Counted from the first letter of the stretch, positions 1 to 10,456 are shown. The stretch is DNA of 64,000 bases from Gp1-AA133 sp963850425 (GCA_963850425.1 CAWKLF010000007.1:930001-994000); one strand, 5' to 3'. Notes: a model not told the origin generated them from the sequence alone. Translations and numbers: made by a program.

Positions 1-459
1 GCGGCGCTACGACGAGGCCATCCGGGTATATCGAAGCGTCCTGGCCGGGGATCCGGACCATGCACCTGCCAACACGTTCCTGGGGATGGCGCTGATTGCC
101 AAGCGGTCAGCCCGGGAAAGCGATTGCTCCACTGGAGAAGGTGGTTTCTGGCTCCGATCGCCCGATCGACGCGTTCGGTGTGCTCGTCATGGCATATGCC
201 TAGGCTGGACGACGCGCGGATGCACTTCGGCTCCTCGGCGAAATTGAAAAAGCGTCAGCAGACCGGCTACGTTCCCGCTGGCGCCTTTGTGAACGCCTAT
301 CTGGGGCTCGGCGACAATGAACAGACGTTTGTCTGGCTGGATAAGGCCGCGCAGGAACGGGCCAACCTTCTGGAATACGTCAAGGTTCATCCCTTCTTTG
401 ATTCCCTGAGAGGCGATCCTCGTTTTACGGAACTGGTCCATCGCGTCGGGCTCGATTAG
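1..459 (+). pseudogene. Decayed 3' end of a TPR-repeat protein
   Basis: The window opens inside a gene. Bases 2-120 read in frame 2 as a TPR-like helix pair (RRYDEAIRVYRSVLAGDP). The text then continues in frame 3 from about 132 (LEKVVSGSDRPIDAFGVL) until a TAG near 198, and in frame 1 from about 197 to the stop at 459. The tail (AFVNAYLGLGDNEQTF, then HPFFDSLRGDPRFTELVHRV) matches the C-terminal signature common in acidobacterial TPR regulators and protein-kinase fusions, whose last repeat ends in LR.DPRF..L..R.GL. At least two frameshifts lie within 200 bases, so no single product can be made from this sequence. It could be real decay or sequence error. The N-terminal part lies outside the window, so the effector domain is unknown. 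Confidence 0.6.
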
Positions 460-489
460 AGTTGTTATCCCTGTCTTCGCGGTCTGTTC

Positions 490-3400
490 ATGAGAAACGC
501 CGTCCTGACGCTGCTCGCGCTGAGCCTGGTCATGCAGGGTCTGCTTCATGCACAGGCTCCCGTTGGAGCCATCTCTGGTTTGGTCACGGACGCCACGGGG
601 GCGCGGATTCGGGGCGCGACGGTAATCGTCTCCAACAAGAATACCGGATTGAAGCGCACACTTCTGACGTCGGACGCAGGGGATTACAGCGCCCCTGCAC
701 TGATCCCCGGGATGTACGAAGTAACTGGAGATGCCAAGGGATTCAAACAGATTTCCCGTGAAGCGGCCGTGGAAGCGGGAAACACCACCAGTGTCAACCT
801 TGTCATGCAAGTCGGCGCAGGAACTGAAAGTGTGACGGTGGAAGGCGCCTCAGCACAGATTCGCTATGAGTCCCACGAGATCAATGGGATGGTCACCCGT
901 TCCCAGATCGAGGGATTGCCACTCAATGGGCGAAATCCCCTTGAACTCGCCAAAGTGGAGCCCGGGGCGCAGCAACCAACAAGGGTAAACAACAATCGAA
1001 CCTTGGTGCCCCTGTTAGGCGCGCCGGTGGGCCTGAACGGGCGCGCCACACGCGTGACCGTCGACGGCGGGAGCGTCATGGAGGTCGGCAACGGCGGATC
1101 GGCGATGGGATTTTCTCAGGAAGGAGTGGAGGAGTTCGAGGTTTCCACCGTCAACCCTGACCTGAGTACCGGAGTAACGGCCAGCGGAGCTGTGAATATT
1201 GCAACCCGCTCAGGCAGTAACCAGGTCCATGGCTCCGGGCTTTTTCTTCTTTCGGGATCATCATCTATCGTCCTATCCGGCGCTGCATCGCAACTCGTTC
1301 AACCCCGATCCCTTTTTCCAGCGCAAACAGTTCGGAGTGTCAGGGGGAGGCCCAATTCGAAAGGACCGCGTCTTCTTCTTTGGGAGTTTTGAACGCCTCG
1401 ACCAACGAGGTGTCATCAGCGCGGAAGTGCTCGCCCCCGACTTTCTTCAGTTTAGTGGGATCTTTCCCAGTCCTACATACGTGAATCAGGTCAGTGGACG
1501 GATGGATTTCAAACTGAGCCCAACACAATCGATGTTCGTGCGCTACTCGCACGAGGGCACCTCCGCTTATGCCGGAGGCGGATACCCATCCACCTGGCCG
1601 AAGCAGAACGATTGGACCGACCAAAGCGTTATGGGATTGACGTCGCAGTTGGGTCCTCATGTCGTGAACGATGCGCACTTTTCCTATTTCTTCGTGAGTT
1701 TCGTGCCAGCACACGCCGGAGATATCAGATTGTCCAACGTGCGTGGGAATCGGTGCGCCCTCGATTGACGTCGACTCAGATTTCTCGGTTGGAGTTTCCA
1801 GCATCAACTGCCGTCCTGGGCCGGCGCTATCACCTGAATGATGTAGTCAGCTGGCAAACGGGTCTGCATCACCTACGTTTTGGTGGCGATTGGGAGACCT
1901 CGAGAGGAGGACGCACCAACCTCTTGCGACGAGCCCGTCACGATGTCCTTGTTCTCGCCTGAATTCGTCAGGGATTTCAATGGCCTGCAGCCACCGGACT
2001 CCCGGATTCCGTTGCCAGCAACCTTTGTCACGGTACAGGACATCCTGCAGTTGCCCCTCGAGAACTTCACCGTTGGCATTGGTGATCCGTTCGTGCCCCA
2101 GGCAGGATTTGGTAAAGCTCGGGTTGCACCACTCGTTCACCTGTTCTTTCAGGATACGTGGCATCTTCGTCCGCGCTTGGTTGTCGACTACGGCATGGCC
2201 TGGACTTATGACGCTCCGCTCAACTACGACCTGACCAAGCCGCAGTACCTGGCGACTGTGCTGAGCGCGTCGGACCTGCGTCCGACACACCGGAACTGGA
2301 AGAATTTTTCGCCGTCGTTGGGTTTCGCCTGGAATCTGAGGCGCGACGGAAAAACGGTAATCCGTGGGGGCGTGGGCGTTTATTACGATTTCCAGACATC
2401 GACCGACATCTCCGATCCGGAACGGGTATCCGTCGGGCCGCGCGGAGTGGGGCGCGGATCCTACTACAGCGGCGGAATTCGCAATCCGCTCACCGATGTC
2501 CCGGGCGTCCCCCAAGGAACATTGCTGCAGTTCGACACACCGACGCTATTCACGGGAGCCACTGCACTGCAAGCTCTACCCGCCATCCGCACGACGTTAA
2601 CCCATGAAAGAGGAGATCCAAATAATCGAGACACCTCTGTCACCAACATCGAAACGGACAAACAAGGATTCGTGGTTGCGAGGGACTTGCCCAGTCCCTA
2701 CGCCGTGCACGTGAGTCTCGGTGTGCAGCGCCAGGTCATGCGCGATCTGGTCATCAGCACGGACTTTGTCGTCCGGCATTTCGAGCACGCCAGTGGACCC
2801 TCTCTCCTCGATGCCAATCACTTCTCCAGCATTCACGGCCCGGTGCTCCACCTCTGTTCCGAGACCGAGCAGAACGATCCCAAGGCACTTTGCTCGCTCG
2901 GATCGATCGGGTTAACGACAGGATTCGGGAGCGCGACCTACCACGGTTTGCGGGTGCGAGCCGAGAAACGCTTTTCTCACGGATTGCAGTTCCTGGCTTC
3001 TTATGCATATTCAAGCAATGTCGGCGACAATTTCGCCAACGGTTTCAACATGGATCACCCGTCGAGCAACCGGGGCCCACTCGATCGCGATATCAGGCAT
3101 ATCCTGAGTATCTCCGGACTTGGCCAGCTACCTAAAGGTCTCAAGGTGGGGCTCTTCGTCAGCTACATTAGCAAACCGCCATTTTCCGCCTATCTCGGTG
3201 GTTTGGATATGAACGGTGATGGCACATGGGGCGACCTGCTTCCGGGCACCAATGTAAACCAATTCAAGCGAGGCCTAGGCAAGCAAGACCTGCGGCGCCT
3301 GGTGGACGAGTTCAACGGCACCTATGCGCAGGTCAAGGACCCGAATGACCCGCCGCACGACGCGCAAGGAGATTTGATTGCGCCAATTACATTGCCTTCC

Positions 3401-3646
3401 AAGTTTGAGTTTGGCGATTCGTTCCTCACGCAGGATCTACGCTTCAGCCGTGATTTCAAATTGCACGATCGCTGGCGAATGAATCTGATCGGAGAGGTCT
3501 TCAATCTGTTCAACATTCCGAACCTCACAGGCCGGAGTGGCGATCTGTTCGATGCCGGGTTCGGGAAGGCGACCAGCCGCGTGTCACAAGTATTCGGATC
3601 GGGTGGCCCCCGTGCATTTCAGATAGCGGGGCGTCTGAGTTTCTGA
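490..3646 (+). pseudogene. TonB-dependent receptor (Oar-like), frameshifted
   Basis: Reads as an outer-membrane TonB-dependent receptor with a signal peptide (MRNAVLTLLALSLVMQGLLH), a carboxypeptidase-regulatory-like domain (residues about 25-110), a plug containing GLPLNGRNPLELAKVEPG, and a beta-barrel ending in a C-terminal Phe (AGRLSF). The frame changes about four times: near 1238 (one extra G in a GGG run, after which GFFFFRDHH is restored), near 1739, near 1810 and between 1900 and 1935. From about 1935 to 3646 the frame is open. Restored length would be about 1,050 residues, normal for the family. Such receptors import bulky nutrients, often plant polysaccharide fragments, but no substrate can be read from this copy. 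It directly follows another broken gene. Confidence 0.8.
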
Positions 3647-3782
3647 ACCGGCAATCACGAAGCGCGGGACCGGCAGGGAAAAACGTCGCTTTTCCGTCAG
3701 CCACCCGGTCGAGGTAGGTCTCGGGACGCTCGCGCCTGGATCTGCGACACAGTGTTTCTAAAGCCACACCTTTGTGACCGCT

Positions 3783-4424
3783 TCACTTGGCTGATTCCGG
3801 TCGTGCGGTTTCAGCAGCTTGCGAAGCGGGTTGCAACGACCCTTCGTGAACGGCCGCTTTGAGAACCTTGCAGACTAGCGCCCGCGAGATGGCATGGGCC
3901 TTGGCGATCTGCCCCAGGCTTTGGCCGTTCGCACGGGCATGCAAGATGGCAGCGCGGTCGACCGGCAGTGGACGCCGACCGATATGCCGGCCTTCCAGTT
4001 TGGCCCGCCGCATGCCGGCACGCACGCGCTCGATGATCAGATTCCGTTCCAGCTCGGCGACCGCCGACACGATGATGACGACGGCGCGCCCCAGCGCGCC
4101 GCCGGTGTCGAGGTTCTCGCGGAAAGATACGAACTCGATATTGAGGCGGTTGAGTTCGTCGAGCACTTCCAAAAAGTGCCGCGTAGAGCGCGCCAGGCGG
4201 TCACACGCCCAGACCACCACCACGTCGAATCGCCCGCGCCTGGCCTCGGCCATGAGTTGATCGAGGCCCGGCCGGCGCGCACGCGTTCCGGAGATGCCGT
4301 GATCGACGAACTCTTCGACGATGGCGAACCCGCGCTGCTCGGTCAGCCGTCGCAGATCCAAACCCTGGGTCTCCGGGTTTTGGTCAAGGGTACTGACGCG
4401 CAGGTACAACGCTGCGCGCTTCAT
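3783..4424 (-). CDS. Small serine recombinase (resolvase/invertase family)
   Basis: A 213-residue resolvase/invertase-type site-specific recombinase. The N-terminal catalytic domain opens with AALYLRVSTLDQ, whose Ser (about residue 11) is the expected nucleophile. It is followed by GISGTRARRPGLDQL, VVVWACDRLARSTRH and the E-helix region LERNLIIERVRAGM. A C-terminal helix-turn-helix (GQSLGQIAKAHAISRALVCKVL) should bind the crossover site. The chosen ATG overlaps the stop of the upstream 71-codon gene (ATGA), which indicates translational coupling; a longer start nine codons upstream is possible. It is the last gene of a three-gene operon. The size fits a Pin/Hin or Tn3-resolvase type enzyme, but the reaction it performs (inversion, resolution or transposition) cannot be told. 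No flanking inverted repeats were recognised. Confidence 0.9.
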   Translation of the reverse strand: MKRAALYLRVSTLDQNPETQGLDLRRLTEQRGFAIVEEFVDHGISGTRARRPGLDQLMAEARRGRFDVVVVWACDRLARSTRHFLEVLDELNRLNIEFVSFRENLDTGGALGRAVVIIVSAVAELERNLIIERVRAGMRRAKLEGRHIGRRPLPVDRAAILHARANGQSLGQIAKAHAISRALVCKVLKAAVHEGSLQPASQAAETARPESAK

Positions 4425-4636
4425 GACAGCAGTTCCTGACCGGCGTCCCACAGATACTCGAGTTCAGAGAGGCGCAGATGCAGTCCGAGCAGGACGCCCC
4501 AGCGGGGCGCTCCACTTGTGACCTCTTCCTGCCATAGCAGCTGGCAGCGGTCCGACTGGGATTGGATGTCAGCCTGGAGTTGCTCCGGGCTCGTAGTCCG
4601 CGATGGCGAACGACGACAACGGGTTTTCTTTTTCAC
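4421..4636 (-). CDS. Hypothetical 71-aa protein, middle gene of recombinase operon
   Basis: A short gene with no family I recognise. It starts with GTG at 4636, overlapping the upstream RHH gene's stop (GTGA), and ends in an ATGA overlap with the recombinase. Overlaps at both ends are the main evidence that it is translated. The product is Lys/Arg-rich at the N-terminus (MKKKTRCRRSPSRT) and then becomes amphipathic with many Leu, Gln and Glu residues (SPEQLQADIQSQSDRCQLLW, LRLSELEYLWDAGQELL), suggesting two helices. It could be an accessory or directionality factor for the recombinase, but that is inference from position only. Confidence 0.65.
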   Translation of the reverse strand: MKKKTRCRRSPSRTTSPEQLQADIQSQSDRCQLLWQEEVTSGAPRWGVLLGLHLRLSELEYLWDAGQELLS

Positions 4637-4809
4637 CGCCGGCCTCCCTTCTTAACAGGGGTAGTCGGCGGGTGCTTGGCAACAAACTGCCGGATGGCTT
4701 CCAGCAGCACTTGAGACATTTCAACGCCTTCCGTCGCACAGGCGATCTTGAAGGCGCGGTGCAGCTCGGGCGGTACGATCAGACTCATACGCTGGTACTC
4801 CTTCCTCAT
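4633..4809 (-). CDS. Small ribbon-helix-helix protein, first gene of recombinase operon
   Basis: A 58-residue product (51 if the inner ATG at 4788 is used). The pattern is that of Arc/CopG-type ribbon-helix-helix DNA-binding proteins: a beta-strand (QRMSLIVP), helix 1 (PELHRAFKIACATEG) and helix 2 (MSQVLLEAIRQFVAKH), with a basic tail (KKGGRR). AGGAAGGAG lies 9 nt before the inner ATG, whereas the outer ATG keeps the full beta-strand and overlaps the stop of a three-codon mini-ORF that has its own AGGAGG. Its TGA overlaps the GTG of the next gene. A tandem ATATATAC repeat at 4873-4888 could be its operator. It probably represses its own operon, as many such small proteins do. Confidence 0.7.
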   Translation of the reverse strand: MRKEYQRMSLIVPPELHRAFKIACATEGVEMSQVLLEAIRQFVAKHPPTTPVKKGGRR

Positions 4810-4865
4810 AGACGCATGGTGTTTCCTCCTTTCCCGGTCGCGGCCGGCGGCGCGCGAACCAAGAT

Positions 4866-4892
4866 TTAAGTGATATATACATATATACCAAA
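4866..4892 (-). promoter_or_regulatory. Candidate promoter/operator of the RHH-recombinase operon
   Basis: Two back-to-back copies of the octamer ATATATAC (4873-4880 and 4881-4888) sit about 65-80 bases upstream of the RHH gene, in the only very AT-rich stretch nearby. On the minus strand a TTGGTA element and a TTAAAT element lie about 16 bases apart across the repeats, which would place the operator between -35 and -10. Ribbon-helix-helix dimers usually bind short direct or inverted repeats cooperatively, so autoregulation is plausible but unproven. Confidence 0.4.
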
Positions 4893-5421
4893 TCCTCGCC
4901 GCTTCATCAAGCGATCTTTGTCGTTCCAGCGGGATTTCAACCTCACCACCTATGCCACCGGCGTCTTCAACTCGACCCTGACCCGGGACATCGCCCTGCC
5001 GGTCAACGCCACCATCACCGAGCTCGACAACATCCCGTTGTCCGAAGTCCAGGGCTTCAAGGAACCCTCCCTGCCCTGGTACTCCGACCAGATCCTGCCC
5101 TTTGACATCACCGTGGCCGCGGCCAACGAATACGGCGCCGCCGCCAGCTGCAAGCTCTTCGGGGTCGAGATCCTGAACGAAGGCTTCGGCTCTTCGGTCG
5201 ATGACTCCGTGCTCGAGATGCAGGCGACTTTCGTCGCCCGCTCAGTCGCTGCCGCTATCGACCCGGATCTGATCTCGGCACTTGCTTTGACGGTTTGGAA
5301 TTCCGTGGTAGTACCTGGCCGCACGCCCGTGCCGGACAGGTTGCCAGCATCTCGAATCACTGCCGTCTCGACCTCCGCCGGAGAAGTCAACCCTCTGGCC
5401 GGCAGTGATTTGTGCCGATGA
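4870..5421 (+). pseudogene. Phage virion-protein-like fragment
   Basis: An open frame of 183 codons beginning at GTG immediately after an in-frame TAA, with no ribosome-binding site. Residues about 20-130 look like a tailed-phage structural protein: FNLTTYATGVFNSTLTRDIA, then PLSEVQGFKEPSLPWYSDQI, LPFDITVAAANEYGAAASCK and LFGVEILNEGFGSSVDDSVL. The resemblance is from memory of virion-associated proteins, not a search. From about residue 130 on, the sequence belongs to a DNA repeat that recurs at about 5683-5780, so the C-terminus is probably foreign. No other phage head, tail or lysis gene is present. Best read as a remnant whose ends are defined by recombination; alternatively a short orphan gene. 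Confidence 0.5.
5310..5421 (+). repeat. Diverged direct repeat, copy 1
   Basis: A segment with CACGCCCGTGCC, then TCGAATCACTGCCGTC and CGACCTCCGCC, then a GGCAGTGA-type end. It recurs as copy 2 about 360 bases downstream. The two copies differ at many positions but keep the same order of blocks. Copy 1 forms the 3' part of the phage-like open frame. Confidence 0.7.
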
Positions 5422-5675
5422 GGAGCCTGGTCACTTCCAGTCGAGAGCAACGCCGCTTCGCCGTCGATCTACTCCCGGGTGTTATTTTTGCGTTCCCCCA
5501 TTGGCATTCGGCAAGTCTTGGTCCGGTATGGGCAGGAATGGTGGGGGTGGATTTCCAACTGGCAGGGGTTAGCGACGAGAAAAGGGAGACAGTCCACCAG
5601 GGCTGGTGATCTACCCCAGGGGTATGGCTTTTATTTTGCGGGTGGGATGGATGTTCTTTCTTCCGCCGCCCCCGC

Positions 5676-5784
5676 CTGTGCACGCCCGTGCCAGGCACGG
5701 TCCTCGCATCTCGAATCACTGCCGTCCCGACCTCCGCCCAAGAAGCCAACCGGCTCGCCGGCAGCGACTTGCGCCGGGGAAGAG
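5676..5784 (+). repeat. Diverged direct repeat, copy 2
   Basis: Second copy of the block at 5310-5421. It starts around CACGCCCGTGCC at 5683 and runs through TCGAATCACTGCCGTC and GACCTCCGCC to a GGCAGCGACTTGCGCC end. It lies in non-coding sequence, which shows that the repeat is a DNA feature and not a protein domain. Confidence 0.7.
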
Positions 5785-5959
5785 CATGGGCATACTGGGC
5801 AGGCAGGCTGGGAAGGAAGCAGGTCAGCTAGGACACATACGGGCAGTATGAAACTGGGAGATGAGAGAGGAGAGGAATTCGAGGGATTCTCGCTTTCTTA
5901 ACATCAGGGGGAATGCGGGCGGGTAAGGAGGATTGATAGTTGTTTCCACTTCCTTGCTT

Positions 5960-6150
5960 CCCGCGCCGCCCACTTCCTCCCAAGGCCCACCTGCCCGTGG
6001 AATTCCTACCCTACCCCTTTGGCCCGCGCCCTTCCTCCCTTACCCTGAACCCGCAATCCCGCAGGGATTCCGAGAATTCCTCGAACTACGAAAGCCTCTC
6101 CTCCGGCAACAACCCTCCTGGCTGGCGTCCCCGATCCGGATCAGGATTCT
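5960..6150 (+). repeat. Second repeat type, copy 1
   Basis: Contains GCCGCCCACTTCCT, CCGTGGAATTCCT, CTACCCCTTTGGCC and a small hairpin AATCCC-GCA-GGGATT (6055-6069) followed by GAATTCC. The same order recurs at about 6355-6550. A partial third copy (CCACTTCCC, then CCCCTTTGGCCTGC) is at about 7003-7050. Confidence 0.65.
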
Positions 6151-6354
6151 GGTCAGTCCAGCCGTGAGCTACACTGCTTCGCCGTCGATCCGCTCCCGGC
6201 TGTAATTTTCCGTCCCCCCTGGGCATTTGCCACGTCCCGGTCCGGTCGAGCCACCAGGACCCAGGGGGGGTGGATTTTCCGCTGGCAGGATGGGTGATCT
6301 TCCTTATTTGCAGGTGCGGGGAATGTTCTCTTCTTCCCCTGTCCGCACCTTTTC

Positions 6355-6550
6355 CGTGCCGCCCACTTCCTTCCAACATCACCCAACCCGTGGAATTCCT
6401 CCCCTACCCCTTTGGCCTGCGCCCGCCCTCGCTTACCCTAACCGCGGAATCCCGCAGGGATTCCGCGAATTCCCCCCAAACTAAGAAAAACTCTCTGGAG
6501 ACCAGCCACCCCTTTGACGGGATCCAAGTCCCTGAACCCGGATTCGTCTC
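6355..6550 (+). repeat. Second repeat type, copy 2, with perfect hairpin
   Basis: Diverged copy of 5960-6150. It contains a perfect inverted repeat: 11-bp arms CGCGGAATCCC (6443-6453) and GGGATTCCGCG (6457-6467) with a GCA loop. In copy 1 only the inner six pairs are kept, so the stem has been either lengthened here or eroded there. Confidence 0.65.
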
Positions 6551-7082
6551 TTATGCTTCCGGCTTAGTTCAGGACCCCAGCCCGTTGGCGGAGATTCCTC
6601 GGAATTCCAGACCAGTTCCAGATCGCCCGCACGGATTTCCGGTGGAGAAACCGCCAATCCCATCCGAAACACGAAGGAAACAAAGCCTGTATCACACCGA
6701 TTGAGCTTTGAACGAAGGCACGTGATCGACTCAATCCGCGTTTTTCAGGTCTTACCCATCCCCCTCTTATCAAGGTCACCTTTGGCCCGTTGCGCACGCG
6801 CATTAGGTTGGATTCAGGAGACAGATCGCTCGAACAGAAAGGACGTTTGTTTATGAATTGCCTTCCATGCTGCGCTTACGCTTATGGTCCCGGTGGGCGC
6901 GGGCGTCTATGGGTAAAGCCCAAAAAATATGACGCCTTGGACAGTCACCGGATCGGCTTGACCCCGATGGTTGCGGGATACCTGTGGCGACAAGCGTGTC
7001 CCGCCACTTCCCTTTTCCTCTCACTTCCCATACCCCTTTGGCCTGCAATCCCCCCGTCGTATACCCGAAATTGGAGGCCGCT

Positions 7083-7865
7083 ATGAACTCTGATCTCTTC
7101 CCTGCTCCGCCGACCGTGGGACTTCGTCTCACGGGCATGCAGGTCGACTATTTGCGCCCGGGACTCCACCAGGCGGTAGTTGCCTGCGTCAGGATCCGCG
7201 AGGGACAGTCCCCGAGGGCGGAAATGCCCATCGTTTTCGACCGATCCCTGCCGCAAGGCACCTACGACCCAGTTTTAGCGAAAGGCATACTGAGTCTTTG
7301 GTCAACGATCTATCCGGCTTTCGGGGCCAAGCGGCGAGTCCGAATCACCCTCGATTTTATCCAGCTGAGTGTCTGCGCGTTGGCGGTTCGCTCTAACGCG
7401 CGACGACTGCGCCACGGTCACATCACCCTGCCCGGAACTCGACGCTCATTGGTTCAAAAGCGTCTTCTGGACCTCCTCGAAAAATCTCGCAAGCGTGCCG
7501 AGCGAGCCGCGCAGGAAGAACTCGGGCCAGAGGTTGTCGCGAAGCTACAAAGGCGCTGGCATGGCTTCGCCAGGTGGCTCAGCTTCTATGCAACCAGCTG
7601 CCGGTGCGGCAAAGCGCTGCTCCCCGGCGTTTGGTATCTGTGGCGACGGTTTGTCCTCGACAACGCCGCAGAGGTCGCCAGAAAGGAGCTGAGAGCGATA
7701 GGCGTCGAACCTCCAGAGCCCAAGGAGTTCCGCCGACTGATTCGACTTGCTGTGCGGTCGGTAAGGCGGGGCCGAGCTGGTTGGGGCGTGCGCACACTAA
7801 TTACCAAGCCTCAAGGCGGCTCGTACTTACTTCGCTTTATTTTGAAAAGAACCAAAAACCAATAA
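7083..7865 (+). CDS. Hypothetical basic protein, 260 aa
   Basis: Starts at ATG 7083, six bases after a GGAGG. I do not recognise a family. The protein is Arg/Lys-rich throughout; the N-terminal half (GLRLTGMQVDYLRPG, ACVRIREGQSPRAEMPIVFD) looks mixed alpha/beta, and the middle contains a long basic helix (RRSLVQKRLLDLLEKSRKRA) and a CRCGK motif near residue 178. The C-terminus is very basic (RLAVRSVRRGRAGWGVR). There is no signal peptide or membrane segment. The charge suggests nucleic-acid contact. It lies 19 bases upstream of a helix-turn-helix gene on the same strand, likely one operon, and both precede the large serine recombinase. Function unknown. Confidence 0.7.
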   Translation: MNSDLFPAPPTVGLRLTGMQVDYLRPGLHQAVVACVRIREGQSPRAEMPIVFDRSLPQGTYDPVLAKGILSLWSTIYPAFGAKRRVRITLDFIQLSVCALAVRSNARRLRHGHITLPGTRRSLVQKRLLDLLEKSRKRAERAAQEELGPEVVAKLQRRWHGFARWLSFYATSCRCGKALLPGVWYLWRRFVLDNAAEVARKELRAIGVEPPEPKEFRRLIRLAVRSVRRGRAGWGVRTLITKPQGGSYLLRFILKRTKNQ

Positions 7866-7884
7866 AGATAAGGAGTCTAACCCC

Positions 7885-8400
7885 ATGAAATCGTACGAAG
7901 ATGTCAACCCATCACCCGAAGATCTCGCCCTCCAGGAAAGTCCCGACTTTCAGCTCCTCCTGAAGCAGTGGGCCGAGCTGGCGACTGTTCAGCGGGCCGA
8001 ACTCACATTTAAGGTCGCAAACGAAGGACACCGCGAACTCGTGATTGCCCGCAATCTCGGCAAGGACGAATCAACGATCCGCCGCGATCTCAACATCGCT
8101 CGCCTGCCCGAGTCGCACAAGACACTCATCCGCGGTGGCGCGAATGCCACAACAGTGCTCCTCGATTTTCGCGAAGCTAAGGCACGCGCCGCGTACCGCG
8201 CTAAACAGGAAATGACCGCAGGCAATCACGTCTCAACTTCACCGATCCCGCCCCCTGTGCCTGTTACGCTCCGCTCCCCCGCTGAGCACAGCGCTTTCAT
8301 GGCACAGGTCGAGGAGCGCGCTTGGAAGTACCGGGAAGAATTGAAGCGCATTGGCAAGCTCAATGCCACGTCGATGCGGGATCCGAAGTACCGGAAATAG
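7885..8400 (+). CDS. Helix-turn-helix protein, 171 aa
   Basis: ATG at 7885 follows AAGGAG at good spacing. Residues about 40-75 (ELVIARNLGKDESTIRRDLN, then IARLPESHKTLIRGG) form a predicted helix-turn-helix resembling that of ParB/KorB-like and Sigma70-region-4-like proteins, where a recognition helix follows DESTIRRDL. A Pro-rich linker follows and then a charged C-terminal helix (AQVEERAWKYREELKRIGKL). No ParB nuclease motif is visible. It probably regulates the element or marks its DNA. It is followed directly by a strong terminator hairpin, so it closes the two-gene unit begun at 7083. Confidence 0.75.
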   Translation: MKSYEDVNPSPEDLALQESPDFQLLLKQWAELATVQRAELTFKVANEGHRELVIARNLGKDESTIRRDLNIARLPESHKTLIRGGANATTVLLDFREAKARAAYRAKQEMTAGNHVSTSPIPPPVPVTLRSPAEHSAFMAQVEERAWKYREELKRIGKLNATSMRDPKYRK

Positions 8401-8413
8401 AATCCAGCAACTT

Positions 8414-8450
8414 GTTTCTGGGGAGCGGCTGCTCCCCAGAAACACTTTTC
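8414..8450 (+). terminator. Strong hairpin terminator after the HTH gene
   Basis: Perfect 13-bp inverted repeat: GTTTCTGGGGAGC (8414-8426) and GCTCCCCAGAAAC (8431-8443), loop GGCT, followed by ACTTTTC. It begins 13 bases after the HTH gene's stop. The T-run is short, but stem length and position support intrinsic termination. Confidence 0.7.
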
Positions 8451-8494
8451 CCGGGAACGGCGTGGCAGAACACTCCGTTCTTTCCAACCTCCAG

Positions 8495-8662
8495 ATGCCA
8501 CAAAAGAAAAAGAATTCGCGTTCGAAGAACCCGAAAGGGGGTTCATCCAAAGACGTCGTCTCCCTTCAATACGGTGGCTGGGTTAACAATGTCGTCGCCC
8601 CCGCGCTGGTGAAGTTGTACCTCGAAAGCAAAGCCTTGCCTCCGAAGGATCATCGTGCATAA
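8495..8662 (+). CDS. Hypothetical 55-aa lysine-rich protein
   Basis: A small gene between the terminator and the large recombinase. The product begins MPQKKKNSRSKNPKGG, a highly basic and probably disordered head, then continues with SSKDVVSLQYGGWVNNVVAP and ALVKLYLESKALP, an amphipathic helix. No family is recognised. It ends 10 bases before the recombinase ATG at 8673, so the two are likely cotranscribed. A recombination directionality factor is possible from size, charge and position, but nothing in the sequence proves it. Confidence 0.55.
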   Translation: MPQKKKNSRSKNPKGGSSKDVVSLQYGGWVNNVVAPALVKLYLESKALPPKDHRA

Positions 8663-8672
8663 TCATTCCGCT

Positions 8673-10422
<1,750 letters not shown>

Positions 10423-10427
10423 CATTG

Positions 10428-10456
10428 ATCATAACAACCACCCCTCTACGCGTCAA
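10428..10456 (-). promoter_or_regulatory. Promoter of tRNA-fMet
   Basis: On the minus strand, TTGACG (10456-10451) and TATGAT (10433-10428) are 17 bases apart, a near-consensus sigma-70 type promoter. The -10 box ends only five bases before the first tRNA nucleotide, so transcription should start at or within one or two bases of the mature 5' end. Confidence 0.7.

Larger units (their letters stand above)
5422..7082. other. Non-coding, repeat-rich stretch of 1.66 kb
   Basis: No convincing gene is seen on either strand; open frames here lack ribosome-binding sites and recognisable sequence. The stretch consists of diverged copies of a few blocks: a GCTTCGCCGTCGATC block at about 5453 and 6177, a block with CCGTGGAATTCCT and CTACCCCTTTGGCC at about 5996 and 6388 (partial at about 7028), and the CACGCCCGTGCC block at 5322 and 5683. 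Strong hairpins occur within these copies. The purine and pyrimidine tracts and EcoRI-like GAATTC sites recur. It may be decayed mobile DNA or hold structured RNA; I cannot decide. Confidence 0.6.

Noticed and set aside
5479..5901. 140-codon plus-strand frame in the non-coding stretch
   Set aside because: No ribosome-binding site, composition follows the DNA repeats, and the sequence crosses repeat copy 2.
3783..8400. Second copy of the tRNA-fMet 3' end (left attachment site)
   Set aside because: I scanned the accessory block by eye for the T-arm text (GGTTCAAATCC or its reverse) and found no second copy; the left end may lie before base 1.
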